Notes: generated from the letters alone by a model not told the origin. Shown: positions 25,232-34,419, counted from the stretch's first letter. The stretch is DNA of 38,464 nt from Halieaceae bacterium UBA4452 (GCA_002389505.1 DGPA01000037.1:3521-41984), one strand, 5' to 3'. Translations and numbers: made by a program.

Positions 25232-27474
25232 AGCACGCCAAAGCCAGCCACTTTTTGGAAGCCTTTCGGTAATTTATTGCCTCGCCGACCACGCTCGCCG
25301 CGATAATGCTCAAGGTCTGAAAACTTGAGCTTTAGATGCTGTCTACCGGCAGTGACCTGCAAGACGTCAGCGGATTGCAATGTGCAAAGGCCCACTAATA
25401 ACTCTTCTCTGGCCGCGGCACGAGCCGAGGGAATACCAATGATTTTATTGCCTTTACCGCGGGCTAATTCTGGTAAGTCTGACAACGGAAAAATTAACAA
25501 ACGCCCCTCATTGGTAACCGCTGCGACCAATAAATCTGCTCCCTCGCCAATAACAGCAGGAGGGATCACCCGGGCACCCTTCGGTAACGACAAGACCGCC
25601 TTGCCGGCTTTATTTTTAGTTTGCAGGTCGGAGAAGCGGGCGACAAACCCATAACCCGCATCGCTAGCGAGCAGAAATCGATCATCAGAAACCCCGGTGA
25701 GCAGTCCCTCGAAAGTGGCCCCCGATGGTGGACTGATACGACCTGTCAGCGGCTCACCTTGCCCTCTCGCCGAGGGTAGGTTATGGCTTGCCATACTGTA
25801 GGCACGACCCGTGGAGTCAAACACCACCGCAGGTATGTTGCTGCGACCCCGGGCAGCAAACTTAAAGCAGTCTCCGGACTTATAGCTTAGGCTCTCGGGA
25901 TCAACTTCATGCCCTTTGGCGGCCCGAATCCAGCCCTTTTCTGACAGCACAATAGTGATTGGATCAGCGGTACTCAGTTCCAGCTCATTGAAGACTTTCG
26001 CCTCTTCACGAGCGACAATGGGTGAACGACGCTGATCCCCATGGTTATCGACTACCGCTCTCAACTCTTTTTTTATCAACGTTTTCAATCGCGCTTCGCT
26101 ACCCAGCGTTTTCTCAAGATAGTCTCGCTCTTCGTTGAGCTCATCTTGTTCACCACGAATCTTCATCTCTTCGAGCTTCGCTAAATTACGTAGCTTCAAG
26201 TCGAGAATGGCTTCGGCCTGTATATCTGACAAGTGAAACCGCGCGATCAATGCGGGTTTTGGCTCGTCTTCCTCGCGAATAATCTTAATGACCTCGTCGA
26301 TGCTCAAATAAGCGACCAGATACCCTTCAAGGATGTGTAGCCTGCGCATAATGCGCTCAAGTCGATACTCTAAGCGGCGGCGTACCGTTGCTCGTCGAAA
26401 AGATAGCCATTCGCTCAACAGTGTGCGCAGCGACTTCACGCTTGGGCGGCCATCCATACCAATGACATTAAGATTCACCCGGTAGTTGCGCTCAAGATCG
26501 GTACTGGCAAATAAGTGGCTCATTAAAGCGTCAAGATCAATGCGGTTTGATCGAGGAACCACCACTAGACGCGTTGGGTGCTCATGATCAGATTCATCAC
26601 GTAGATCTGACACCATCGGTAGTTTTTTCGCCTGCATTTGCGCGGCAATCTGCTCAAGCACCTTAGAGCCAGAGACCTGATGGGGCAAGGCATCGACAAC
26701 AATAGCGCTATCCTCTATGCGCCACGCCGCGCGCATTTTCAAACTACCTCTACCACTGGCATACATTGCCCGAATATCCTCGGGCGAGGTAATAATTTCC
26801 GCATCGGTGGGAAAATCTGGGCCTTTGACGTGGGCGCATAAGTCGTCAGTAGTCGCCTTCGGGCGATCTAATAAATGGATTGCGGCTTCAACGACCTCAG
26901 TGAGATTGTGAGGGGGAATGTCGGTGGCCATTCCAACGGCAATGCCCGTTGTGCCATTGAGTAATAAATTAGGCACCTGTGCGGGGAGCACCACCGGCTC
27001 ATCTAAGGTGCCGTCAAAATTTGCCTGCCAGTCAACGGTGCCCTGCCCAAGCTCACCCAGTAGTACTTCCGCATATTTTGTTAGCCGTGATTCGGTATAG
27101 CGCATAGCGGCAAAGGACTTGGGGTCATCGGGTGAGCCCCAATTACCTTGCCCATCTACCAGTGGGTAGCGATAGCTAAAATCCTGTGCCATAAGCACCA
27201 TCGCTTCGTAGGCCGCACTGTCGCCATGAGGATGGAACTTACCGATGACGTCGCCTACCGTGCGCGCAGATTTTTTGTATTTTGCTGAGGCTTTAAGGCC
27301 CAGCTCACTCATGGCATAAATAATGCGTCGCTGGACGGGTTTGAGGCCATCACCAACGTGGGGTAGAGCGCGATCCAAAATAACGTACATGGAATAGTCA
27401 AGGTAGGCTTTCTCTGCATAATCGCGCAGTGATAGCGTCTCAACCGTCGTCGAACCTGGATTTACATCAACCAT
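25219..27474 (-). CDS. parC: DNA topoisomerase IV subunit A
   Basis: ParC is the DNA-cleaving subunit of topoisomerase IV, which decatenates daughter chromosomes. It has 751 residues, the E. coli length class. The catalytic Tyr126 is in AAMRYTESRLT. The quinolone-resistance region reads HPHGDSAAYEAM with Ser86 and Glu90 in the sensitive form. The C-terminal part is a reduced beta-pinwheel with repeats such as AKVFNELELSTADPITIVLSEKG and SGDCFKFAARG. The ATG at 27474 gives a normal N-terminus. parE is not adjacent. Twenty bases separate it from the upstream cNMP-like gene, so they are probably co-transcribed. Confidence 0.97.
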   Translation of the reverse strand: MVDVNPGSTTVETLSLRDYAEKAYLDYSMYVILDRALPHVGDGLKPVQRRIIYAMSELGLKASAKYKKSARTVGDVIGKFHPHGDSAAYEAMVLMAQDFSYRYPLVDGQGNWGSPDDPKSFAAMRYTESRLTKYAEVLLGELGQGTVDWQANFDGTLDEPVVLPAQVPNLLLNGTTGIAVGMATDIPPHNLTEVVEAAIHLLDRPKATTDDLCAHVKGPDFPTDAEIITSPEDIRAMYASGRGSLKMRAAWRIEDSAIVVDALPHQVSGSKVLEQIAAQMQAKKLPMVSDLRDESDHEHPTRLVVVPRSNRIDLDALMSHLFASTDLERNYRVNLNVIGMDGRPSVKSLRTLLSEWLSFRRATVRRRLEYRLERIMRRLHILEGYLVAYLSIDEVIKIIREEDEPKPALIARFHLSDIQAEAILDLKLRNLAKLEEMKIRGEQDELNEERDYLEKTLGSEARLKTLIKKELRAVVDNHGDQRRSPIVAREEAKVFNELELSTADPITIVLSEKGWIRAAKGHEVDPESLSYKSGDCFKFAARGRSNIPAVVFDSTGRAYSMASHNLPSARGQGEPLTGRISPPSGATFEGLLTGVSDDRFLLASDAGYGFVARFSDLQTKNKAGKAVLSLPKGARVIPPAVIGEGADLLVAAVTNEGRLLIFPLSDLPELARGKGNKIIGIPSARAAAREELLVGLCTLQSADVLQVTAGRQHLKLKFSDLEHYRGERGRRGNKLPKGFQKVAGFGVLQSA

Positions 27475-27494
27475 GAATTTTCCGAAATGTACAC

Positions 27495-28304
27495 TCAGCT
27501 ACTGTGTTTACGCCTTAAGGCAACAACTTCTTCATTGAGTTCGCTAATGGACTTCGCCATGTCGACCAACAGGCCCTGCACTGCAGCGGGTCGGGAACGA
27601 ATCAACTCAAAGAATCGATCCTTGGGTACGCGGATTACCGAGCAGGACTCCATCGCTCGAACGGTCGCGTTGCGATGACTGCCGGTTAACGCCGCCATGG
27701 TCCCAAATAACTCGCCTGGCCGAATCTTGGCGACCGCCATGTCATTGACGAGCACCTCTGCTAGACCCTCTACCATGGAGAAAATGTCGTCTGCGGGATC
27801 GCCCTGCTGAATAATAACTGACCCTGAAGGATAGATTTCAGAGTTACCCCCCATCCCCACAGCCTCGCGGATATGCAGCGCGTTAAGGCGCAATAGTAAG
27901 GACACATGTTGACCGACGACCCTCGTCCATCGAGCTAACAAATCGCTCTTGTCTGCCATGGCGTCCATGAGCGCCCGACGATCATAACCGCGGATAAAAG
28001 CCCCCCCTTCGGATCCGTACAGTAAGGTACTGACTCCCGCTGGAAGATGATCGGTATCGGGGTATACCAGGTCACCCGCTTCCAACACACTCACTACCGT
28101 ATTGCCGTGGAGGACTGACACCAAACCCGATTCAACGACCCCCAAGGTGTTGCGGGGCATGGCGCGAAATTCTGCGGCAGGGGATGAGCGTAACTCTATT
28201 AGCCTCGACTCTACTGAGGCGGACGCTAAAACACCGCGCAGGGTCGTTTTGACATCCTCGTTGAGGGTTTGAAAATCTGCTCCGGACTGTGCGGTTGCCA
28301 ACAT
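27495..28304 (-). CDS. Cyclic-nucleotide-binding-domain-like protein without DNA-binding domain
   Basis: This 269-residue protein has a clear cNMP-binding fold in its second half: IYPSGSVIIQQGDPADDIFSMVEGLAEV, then IRPGELFGTMAALTGSHRNATVRAMESC. A fainter copy seems to lie in the first half (LGVVESGLVSVLHGNTVVSVLEAGDLV). The phosphate cassette keeps the Arg of HRNATV, but the Glu that normally follows FG is Thr (FGTMA), so cAMP binding is doubtful. It ends in a short coiled coil (ISELNEEVVALRRKH) with no helix-turn-helix, so it is not a Crp-type regulator. It probably shares a transcript with parC. Function unknown. Confidence 0.75.
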   Translation of the reverse strand: MLATAQSGADFQTLNEDVKTTLRGVLASASVESRLIELRSSPAAEFRAMPRNTLGVVESGLVSVLHGNTVVSVLEAGDLVYPDTDHLPAGVSTLLYGSEGGAFIRGYDRRALMDAMADKSDLLARWTRVVGQHVSLLLRLNALHIREAVGMGGNSEIYPSGSVIIQQGDPADDIFSMVEGLAEVLVNDMAVAKIRPGELFGTMAALTGSHRNATVRAMESCSVIRVPKDRFFELIRSRPAAVQGLLVDMAKSISELNEEVVALRRKHSS

Positions 28305-28414
28305 AGCCTAAACTCTAATCCAGTACTTTGAGTCGCCATCGTAACGCAGACAGTGGCACTCGGCCACGCAATTTGTAACACTCAATGCCTTCGTACTGAA
28401 GGCAGGGTCACGCT

Positions 28415-28909
28415 ATGAATAGTCCCGAACGTTTCGATCGCAGCCAACTACAGTGGCACTGGCAGCATTTTGAGTTATTCAGCGTTAAACAGTGGCACGA
28501 GGTCCTTCATCTTAGGGCGAGGATCTTTGTCGCTGAACAGCAGTGCCCCTATGTCGATCCAGACAGTAAAGACTGCCTAAGCTGGCACCTTCAGGGGTGG
28601 TTGGATGGCACTACTGTAGCAACGCTCAGAGCGGTGCCTCCCGGAGTGAGCTATACAGAGAGTTCGATGGGTCGCGTTGCGGTCGATCAGTCGCTGCGAG
28701 GAACACGACTGGGATGGGAGATGATGCACATGGGTATCGCGTTCAACCACCGTATGTGGGGCACCGGCATTCGTATTAGTGCCCAGTCGCACCTTGAACA
28801 ATTTTACCATTCACTGGGCTTCGATAGCGTCGGCAAAGCCTACCTCGAAGACGACATACCCCACATTGAGATGTTGCTGCCCGCAGCCGAGCGAAGCACA
28901 GCCGCCTAG
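28415..28909 (+). CDS. elaA: GNAT-family acetyltransferase, ElaA-like
   Basis: This is a 164-residue GCN5-related N-acetyltransferase closely resembling E. coli ElaA. Likeness runs through LRARIFVAEQQCPYVDPDSKD, the acetyl-CoA loop GRVAVDQSLRGTRLGWEMM, ISAQSHLEQFYHSLGF and the C-terminal EDDIPHIEML. Substrate is not known for the ElaA group. It is a single gene divergent from the cNMP-like gene (110 bases between starts) and convergent with typA (9 bases between stops). Confidence 0.85.
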   Translation: MNSPERFDRSQLQWHWQHFELFSVKQWHEVLHLRARIFVAEQQCPYVDPDSKDCLSWHLQGWLDGTTVATLRAVPPGVSYTESSMGRVAVDQSLRGTRLGWEMMHMGIAFNHRMWGTGIRISAQSHLEQFYHSLGFDSVGKAYLEDDIPHIEMLLPAAERSTAA

Positions 28910-28918
28910 GGCACACCG

Positions 28919-30736
28919 TCAAGCAGCGCTTCGGGCGGCTCGTTTACGCTCGTGCTCGAGCAACAGCTTTTTGCGCAGCCGAATACTGTTAGGAGTGACC
29001 TCCACCAGCTCATCGTCTTCAATGAACTCCAGGGCCTGCTCAAGGGTATGGACAATGCGCGGTGTAAGGGTCAGTGCTTCATCAGTACCCGAGGCGCGCA
29101 CATTGGTTAGCTGCTTAGCTTTGGTGGGATTTACCACCAAATCATTGTTTCGGCTATGCAGTCCGACAATCTGGCCCTCATAAACATCAACATTAGGTGG
29201 CGTAAAAAGGCGACCGCGATCCTGCAGTGTAAATAACGCGTAGGCTAAGGTTTTGCCTTTCACCATAGACACCAATACACCGTTGTTGCGGTTTCCTAGC
29301 TCTGATTTGGCGACCGGCCCATAGTGGTCGAAGATATGGGTCATGATTCCCGAGCCCGATGTCAAGGTCATAAAGAGCGAGCGGAAACCAATTAGTCCCC
29401 GAGCGGGAACAATAAATTCGAGCCTGATACGCCCATGGCCGTCGGGCACCACATTTTTCAGTTCCGCGCGGCGCATACCCAACTCTTCCATAACGCCGCC
29501 CTGATGCTGATCTTCGCAATCGATCACTAGGGTTTCGTACGGCTCCGAGACAACGCCGTTAATTATTTTTTGAATAACTTCGGGACGCGACACGCCCAAC
29601 TCGAAGCCTTCTCTGCGCATGTTTTCAATGAGCACGGACAGATGTAACTCACCACGACCTGACACTTTAAATTTGTCGGCGCTGTCACCTGGCTCCACAC
29701 GTAGCGCAACATTGTGAATTAGCTCTCGCTCTAGGCGCTCCTTGATATTACGCGACGTTACGTATTTACCTTCTAGTCCCGCAAAAGGCGAGTCATTGAC
29801 CTGAAAAGTCATGCTGACCGTCGGCTCGTCGACTGATAGTGGCGGAAGCGCTTCAGGGGTAGTGGTGGCACATAACGTATCTGAGATATTTAGCACCTCA
29901 ATACCCGTCACGCAGACAATGTCACCCGCCTCAGCTTGGTCTACATCATTGCGGTCCAAACCGTGGTAGCCCATCACCTGCAAAATACGTCCGTTGCGGG
30001 TACCGCCCTGACGATCGACTATCGTCACCGGTGTATTGGGCTTCATCACCCCTCTTGTGATCCGACCTACACCAATCACCCCGGTATAGCTGCTGTAATC
30101 TAGTGCTGAAATCTGCATCTGCAGCGGGCCATCGGAGTTCACCTGGGGGGAGTGAACTTTATCAACCACCGCTTGAAACAAAGGCGTCATATCATCGGCC
30201 ATGGCCTCGTGATCCTCGCCCGCGATGCCATTGATTGCTGAGGTATAAATGATGGGGAAATCGAGCTGCTCCTCGGTAGCACCAAGGGTATCAAATAGGT
30301 CAAATACCTGATCGACAACCCAATCGGGGCGAGCACCCGGACGATCCACCTTGTTAACGACAACGATAGGATTAAGACCGCGCTCAAAGGCTTTTGAGGT
30401 AACAAATCGTGTTTGCGGCATGGGGCCGTCCACCGCATCAACGAGCAGTAGCACTGAGTCAACCATCGACAGTACGCGCTCCACTTCGCCACCAAAATCG
30501 GCGTGCCCGGGGGTATCAACAATATTAATCCGGTAGTCATTCCATTTTATGGACGTATTTTTGGCGAGGATAGTGATACCGCGTTCGCGTTCCTGATCGC
30601 TGGAGTCCATGACGCGCTCCGCCCCCACGTTCTTGCGATCTAAGGTTCCAGATTGGCCAAGAAGGCAGTCGACGAGGGTGGTTTTCCCATGGTCAACGTG
30701 AGCGATAATGGCGATATTGCGAAGTTGACTAATCAC
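28919..30736 (-). CDS. typA: Ribosome-associated GTPase TypA/BipA
   Basis: TypA is a translational GTPase related to EF-G that binds the ribosome and matters in stress and at low temperature. With the GTG at 30736 it has 605 residues (E. coli 607) and begins ISQLRNIAIIAHVDHGKTT, the G1 loop. G2/G3 read RERGITILAKNTS and VDTPGHADFGGEVERVL, and G4 reads VVNKVDRPGARP. The C-terminal TypA-specific domain has TPPNVDVYEGQIVGLHSRNNDLVVN and ends in a basic tail. AAGAGA lies about eight bases before the GTG. The frame stays open 103 codons further upstream, but this is not TypA-like and overlaps the NtrC site region. Confidence 0.96.
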   Translation of the reverse strand: MISQLRNIAIIAHVDHGKTTLVDCLLGQSGTLDRKNVGAERVMDSSDQERERGITILAKNTSIKWNDYRINIVDTPGHADFGGEVERVLSMVDSVLLLVDAVDGPMPQTRFVTSKAFERGLNPIVVVNKVDRPGARPDWVVDQVFDLFDTLGATEEQLDFPIIYTSAINGIAGEDHEAMADDMTPLFQAVVDKVHSPQVNSDGPLQMQISALDYSSYTGVIGVGRITRGVMKPNTPVTIVDRQGGTRNGRILQVMGYHGLDRNDVDQAEAGDIVCVTGIEVLNISDTLCATTTPEALPPLSVDEPTVSMTFQVNDSPFAGLEGKYVTSRNIKERLERELIHNVALRVEPGDSADKFKVSGRGELHLSVLIENMRREGFELGVSRPEVIQKIINGVVSEPYETLVIDCEDQHQGGVMEELGMRRAELKNVVPDGHGRIRLEFIVPARGLIGFRSLFMTLTSGSGIMTHIFDHYGPVAKSELGNRNNGVLVSMVKGKTLAYALFTLQDRGRLFTPPNVDVYEGQIVGLHSRNNDLVVNPTKAKQLTNVRASGTDEALTLTPRIVHTLEQALEFIEDDELVEVTPNSIRLRKKLLLEHERKRAARSAA

Positions 30737-30851
30737 GTGCAGGGTCTCTTGACAGAAGTAGGGGCTTTTGGAGCGCGCGGAGTGTACCAGAGACGACACT
30801 GAATTGTGGGGTTTGAGACAGCGGCATATTACCGATCGGACCGCCATTATT

Positions 30852-30868
30852 CGCACCATTTGGGTGCA
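30852..30868. promoter_or_regulatory. NtrC binding site (distal)
   Basis: CGCACCATTTGGGTGCA is a near-perfect inverted repeat matching the NtrC pattern TGCACC-N5-GGTGCA with one mismatch. It lies about 280 bases upstream of the predicted sigma-54 start of glnA, a distance from which NtrC can still work by looping. It is also inside the typA upstream region, so an effect on typA is possible but unproven. Confidence 0.7.
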
Positions 30869-31007
30869 TAGGGCTCGCGCAGAATAGAAAAACACCGGCA
30901 AGGCCCTGGCAGCGAAGGCCGAACAGCGATTTCTGCCCCAATTACCCTGCCAATCCTCCGCTGGCCACTGCATCATGCACCACGATACGCACCAAAATAA
31001 TGCGTAA

Positions 31008-31024
31008 CGCACTGATGTAGTGCG
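31008..31024. promoter_or_regulatory. NtrC binding site (proximal)
   Basis: CGCACTGATGTAGTGCG contains GCAC-N7-GTGC, the core of an NtrC dyad with exact half-site symmetry. Its centre is about 130 bases upstream of the predicted transcription start, close to the position of the enhancer sites at the E. coli glnA promoter. Confidence 0.65.
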
Positions 31025-31120
31025 AGCCGGAACCGCTGTTATCACCGCAACAAAAATAAATCGATAATAAAGTTGACTAAAATCAGTGGCTTAATGAATT
31101 TTATCAAGAGATATGCAATC

Positions 31121-31136
31121 TGGCACGCTGGTTGCT
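31121..31136 (+). promoter_or_regulatory. Sigma-54 promoter of glnA
   Basis: TGGCACGCTGGTTGCT matches the sigma-54 consensus TGGCACG-N4-TTGCW at every defined position, with GG and GC at the usual -24 and -12 spacing. The start would be near 31148, giving a leader of about 87 bases before glnA. Together with the two upstream NtrC dyads this makes nitrogen-regulated expression very likely. Confidence 0.92.
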
Positions 31137-31234
31137 CTTCCCACACTAGCGAAAAAATGGCACGGTTCGTTGCCCGCGCTCTTGCACGACAAGCCGGGTT
31201 GGTAACTACTAGTAACATATGAAGGAGAAACACC

Positions 31235-32641
31235 ATGTCCGAGCGCACGCTCAATTTGATCAAAGATAACGACGTCCGATGGGTTGACCTGCGATTTACG
31301 GACACCAAAGGCAAAGAACAGCACGTGACGATTCCTGCATCGGAAGTCGATGAGGACACCTTCGAGGACGGAAAAATGTTCGACGGGTCGTCCATCGCTG
31401 GTTGGAAGGGGATTAACGAGTCGGACATGATTCTTATGCCCGATGACGCCACATCGGTGCTCGATCCCTTTACTGACGACAGTACGATTATTTTGCGGTG
31501 TGATATTGTCGAGCCGTCGACGATGCAAGGGTACGAACGGGATCCACGCTGCGTGGCCAAGCGTGCCGAAGCGTACCTATCAGCGACAGGTATCGGTGAT
31601 ACTGCGTTCTTTGGCCCCGAACCAGAATTTTTTGTCTTTGACGACGTTAAATGGCATGCAGACATCAGCGGTGCCGGCTACGCTATTGGCTCTGAGGAGG
31701 CCGCATGGTCCTCAAATCAGCACTTTGAAGACGGTAATAGCGGTCATCGAACGAGAGTCAAAGGGGGTTATTTTCCTGTCCCCCCCGTGGACTCATTGCA
31801 TGATATACGCGCAGCCATGTGTACTGCCATGGAGCAGATGGGCTTGCCTATTGAAGTGCATCACCACGAAGTGGGTACGGCTGGGCAGTGTGAGATCGGC
31901 GTTAAATTCAACACGCTGGTGCAGAAAGCCGACGAAGTGCAGATTCTCAAATACTGTGTTCACAACGTCGCACATGCCTACGGCAAGACCGCCACCTTTA
32001 TGCCCAAGCCTCTGGTAGGTGATAACGGCTCGGGCATGCACGTCCACCAGTCGGTATCCAAGGACGGCACCAATATCTTTGCCGGAGACGGGTATTCGGG
32101 TCTTTCAGACACGGCCTTGTTTTACATTGGTGGGGTGATCAAGCACGCCCGGGCCCTAAATGCCTTCACCAATGCGTCAACCAACAGCTACAAGCGTCTG
32201 GTGCCCGGCTTTGAAGCGCCAGTCATGCTCGCTTACTCAGCGCGCAACCGGTCCGCCTCGATTCGCATACCTTACGAGCCGTCACCAAAAGGCAAGCGGG
32301 TGGAAGTTCGGTTCCCCGACCCGACTGCCAACCCATACTTGGCCTTTGCGGCACTATTAATGGCTGGAATTGACGGCATTCAAAACAAGATCCACCCCGG
32401 TGAGGCCGCCGATAAGGACTTATATGATTTATCACCAGAAGAAGGCCAAGCCATTCCAACCGTCGCGTCTAGTCTGTCCATGGCTCTCGAAGCCCTTGAT
32501 GGTGACCGCGAGTTCTTGACCCAAGGTGGCGTATTTACTGACGATATGATCGATGCCTACATCGCCTTAAAGCAAGACGACATTAAGCGCCTTGACATGA
32601 CGACACATCCCGTCGAGTTCGATATGTATTACTCCGTGTAA
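31235..32641 (+). CDS. glnA: Glutamine synthetase, type I
   Basis: GlnA makes glutamine from glutamate, ammonia and ATP as a dodecamer in the cytoplasm. It has 468 residues, the E. coli length. Clear motifs are MFDGSSIAGWKGINESDM, the metal and ATP region GPEPEFFVFD, NGSGMHVHQS-type GDNGSGMHVHQSVSKDG, and RNRSASIRIP. The adenylylation site is Tyr397 in DKDLYDLSPEE, so control by GlnE-type adenylyltransferase is expected (I-beta form). The ATG follows GAAGGAG. A strong terminator follows the gene, yet the downstream genes ntrB/ntrC are in the usual order. Confidence 0.98.
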   Translation: MSERTLNLIKDNDVRWVDLRFTDTKGKEQHVTIPASEVDEDTFEDGKMFDGSSIAGWKGINESDMILMPDDATSVLDPFTDDSTIILRCDIVEPSTMQGYERDPRCVAKRAEAYLSATGIGDTAFFGPEPEFFVFDDVKWHADISGAGYAIGSEEAAWSSNQHFEDGNSGHRTRVKGGYFPVPPVDSLHDIRAAMCTAMEQMGLPIEVHHHEVGTAGQCEIGVKFNTLVQKADEVQILKYCVHNVAHAYGKTATFMPKPLVGDNGSGMHVHQSVSKDGTNIFAGDGYSGLSDTALFYIGGVIKHARALNAFTNASTNSYKRLVPGFEAPVMLAYSARNRSASIRIPYEPSPKGKRVEVRFPDPTANPYLAFAALLMAGIDGIQNKIHPGEAADKDLYDLSPEEGQAIPTVASSLSMALEALDGDREFLTQGGVFTDDMIDAYIALKQDDIKRLDMTTHPVEFDMYYSV

Positions 32642-32655
32642 CACCAAGCTCGCCA

Positions 32656-32684
32656 AAAAGCCCGCCCTTGGGCGGGCTTTTTTC
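32656..32684 (+). terminator. Intrinsic terminator after glnA
   Basis: GCCCGCC / GGCGGGC forms a perfect stem with a CTTG loop at 32660-32677, followed by six T and a T-rich tail, starting about 18 bases after the glnA stop. It should limit read-through from the strong glnA promoter into the DUF4124 and glnL-glnG genes, as in E. coli where a terminator separates glnA from glnL. The run of A on the left could let it work in both directions. Confidence 0.93.
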
Positions 32685-32779
32685 TTTTCCCAATAAAGGC
32701 AAAACGCCGGCATTCCGCTGCTAGCAAACCGCACCAAAACAGTGCAGTGTGGTCACTAGTCAAACAGGAGAGCTAAGCT

Positions 32780-33325
32780 ATGCAGCAAAAACCACCTGCG
32801 AGTGCATCAACCATAATCGCCGTGGTGTTGGCGGGGTTATTGGCCAGCGGAGCCACCGCTCAAATTTATAAATATAAGGACGCCCAAGGTAATACGGTGT
32901 TTAGCGACAAGCATCCAAATGGCGGCCAAGATGGTGAGGTTGAGGAAGTTAAACTCAACGCGATTAATAGCGCTCAGACACCACCCAAGATGTTGGCGCC
33001 AGAGTCTTCAAACAAGGCCGCCAGCGCCGATGTCATCCGTTATGAAACCACCATTATCCAACCCACGAATAACACCACCATAGCCATGGGCCCCGGTGAT
33101 TTCGTTATCACCGCACAAATTTCACCCGCGCTGGATACCGACGAAACACTTCGACTGAACATGGATGGCGTGCCAATAGGTAAAGCACAGCGATCGAGCA
33201 GCTGGCAACTGAGCAACGTTTTTCGAGGCGAGCATAGTCTGGTCGTTGACCGCCTTCAAAACAGTCGCGTTATCAGTAGTTCAACCCCGGTCACCGTCTA
33301 TGTGTTGAGGCCTTCCGTTCGCTAA
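32780..33325 (+). CDS. Secreted DUF4124-domain protein
   Basis: This 181-residue protein has a signal peptide (hydrophobic core IIAVVLAGLLASG, probable cut after ATA near residue 27). The start of the mature protein carries the DUF4124 motif QIYKYKDAQGNTVFSDKHP. The C-terminal half (about 85-180) looks like an Ig- or Fn3-like beta sandwich (NTTIAMGPGDFVITAQISP, VFRGEHSLVVDRL). A DUF4124 gene sits between glnA and ntrB in Pseudomonas too. No function is known; a periplasmic or envelope role is inferred. CAGGAG precedes the ATG, and its stop overlaps the glnL start by one base. Confidence 0.85.
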   Translation: MQQKPPASASTIIAVVLAGLLASGATAQIYKYKDAQGNTVFSDKHPNGGQDGEVEEVKLNAINSAQTPPKMLAPESSNKAASADVIRYETTIIQPTNNTTIAMGPGDFVITAQISPALDTDETLRLNMDGVPIGKAQRSSSWQLSNVFRGEHSLVVDRLQNSRVISSSTPVTVYVLRPSVR

Positions 33326-34419
33326 TGACGCTATCCCACGCCCACAGTCCACATCCCGTTGAAGGCGTTGAGCAAAATGGCTTTCATAGCGGCACTTTCG
33401 ATATGCTCGCCACCAGTGTCTTGTTGCTCGATGAACGATGGTATTTAAGGGCGATTAACCTCGCTGGAGAATCCTTATTTGATGCCTCGGCGTCCCGAGC
33501 CGTTGGCGAGTCACTGGAGCAGCTAGCCCAGCTCGACAATGACTGGCGCGAGCTGCTGACTCAAGCCCAAGCGGAGGATTGCCCCGTCGTCCGACGCGGC
33601 ATTGTGTTGCTATTACGCAGCGGCCTCCAGCAGGCCGTGGATCTAACGATCAGTCCAGTGGCACATGATTCTGGCGTCTACCTGCTACTCGAGCTCACGA
33701 CCGTGGATCGACTCTATGCCATCAGTGAAGGTGAAAATCTTTGGGCATCACAAGAATCGCTGCGCCAAATCATCAAGGGCCTTGCCCACGAGGTCAAAAA
33801 TCCTTTAGGCGGTATTCGAGGCGCCGCGCAGTTACTGAGCAAGGAGCTAGCCAATCAGGGGCTAGCCGAATACACCGAGATCATTATGGCGGAGGCGGAC
33901 AGGCTACGAACGCTCGTCGATAAGATGCTGGGACCTCGGGAAAAACTAGATCTGCGTGCCACTAATATCCACCAAATTACCGAGCATGTTCGACAATTAA
34001 TTGAGGCTGAGTCTCAGGGTGAGGTGGACATTGCCAGGGATTACGATCCGGGCCTGCCGGAATTTCTCACCGATAAAGATCAGCTGACCCAAGTGCTCCT
34101 CAATATTACTCGTAACGCTTGGCAAGCAGTTGGGCCGTCTGGACACATTACCCTGCGTACCCGCTCGCGACGCCAATACACCTTAGGCGGCCACCGACAC
34201 AAACTGGTGTGCGCCATCGAAATTTTTGATGACGGCCCAGGCGTTCCTAAAGACATCATGCCGCAATTATTTTTACCTATGGTCACGGGTCGAGCCAATG
34301 GCACCGGTTTGGGACTGTCTATCGCGCAGATGATAGCGAATCGACACGGTGGCCTGATCCAGTGCCACAGTGAGCCCGGCGCCACGGTATTCACCCTTTT
34401 GTTACCCATGGAGACCTAA
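33325..34419 (+). CDS. glnL: Nitrogen regulation sensor kinase NtrB
   Basis: NtrB (GlnL) phosphorylates or dephosphorylates NtrC according to nitrogen status signalled by PII protein. It has 364 residues and no membrane helix. A PAS-like domain covers about residues 22-130. The histidine box is IKGLAHEVKNPLGGIRGAAQLL with His155. The ATPase has the N box LLNITRNAWQA, the G1 box FDDGPGVP and the G2 region GRANGTGLGLSIAQM. It begins inside the DUF4124 stop codon (TAATG) and ends five bases before ntrC. Confidence 0.96.
   Translation: MTLSHAHSPHPVEGVEQNGFHSGTFDMLATSVLLLDERWYLRAINLAGESLFDASASRAVGESLEQLAQLDNDWRELLTQAQAEDCPVVRRGIVLLLRSGLQQAVDLTISPVAHDSGVYLLLELTTVDRLYAISEGENLWASQESLRQIIKGLAHEVKNPLGGIRGAAQLLSKELANQGLAEYTEIIMAEADRLRTLVDKMLGPREKLDLRATNIHQITEHVRQLIEAESQGEVDIARDYDPGLPEFLTDKDQLTQVLLNITRNAWQAVGPSGHITLRTRSRRQYTLGGHRHKLVCAIEIFDDGPGVPKDIMPQLFLPMVTGRANGTGLGLSIAQMIANRHGGLIQCHSEPGATVFTLLLPMET

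Larger units (their letters stand above)
30737..31234. promoter_or_regulatory. Regulatory gap between typA and glnA (498 bases)
   Basis: This is the longest non-coding stretch in the window. It holds the divergent upstream regions of typA and glnA. I see two NtrC-type dyads (30852-30868, 31008-31024) and a sigma-54 promoter (31121-31136), listed separately. A TTGACT at 31073-31078 could belong to a sigma-70 promoter for glnA, but no well-spaced -10 follows. The glnA ribosome site GAAGGAG is at about 31221-31227. I see no RNA gene here, and open frames in it look accidental. Confidence 0.75.

Noticed and set aside
30967..30994. GCACC repeats (GCACCACGATACGCACC) as a third NtrC site
   Set aside because: They are direct repeats, not an inverted dyad, so they do not match the NtrC pattern.
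30737..31045. In-frame extension of typA by 103 codons upstream of the GTG
   Set aside because: The added residues have no TypA likeness and cover the regulatory gap with an NtrC dyad. The GTG at 30736 gives the normal length of about 605 residues.
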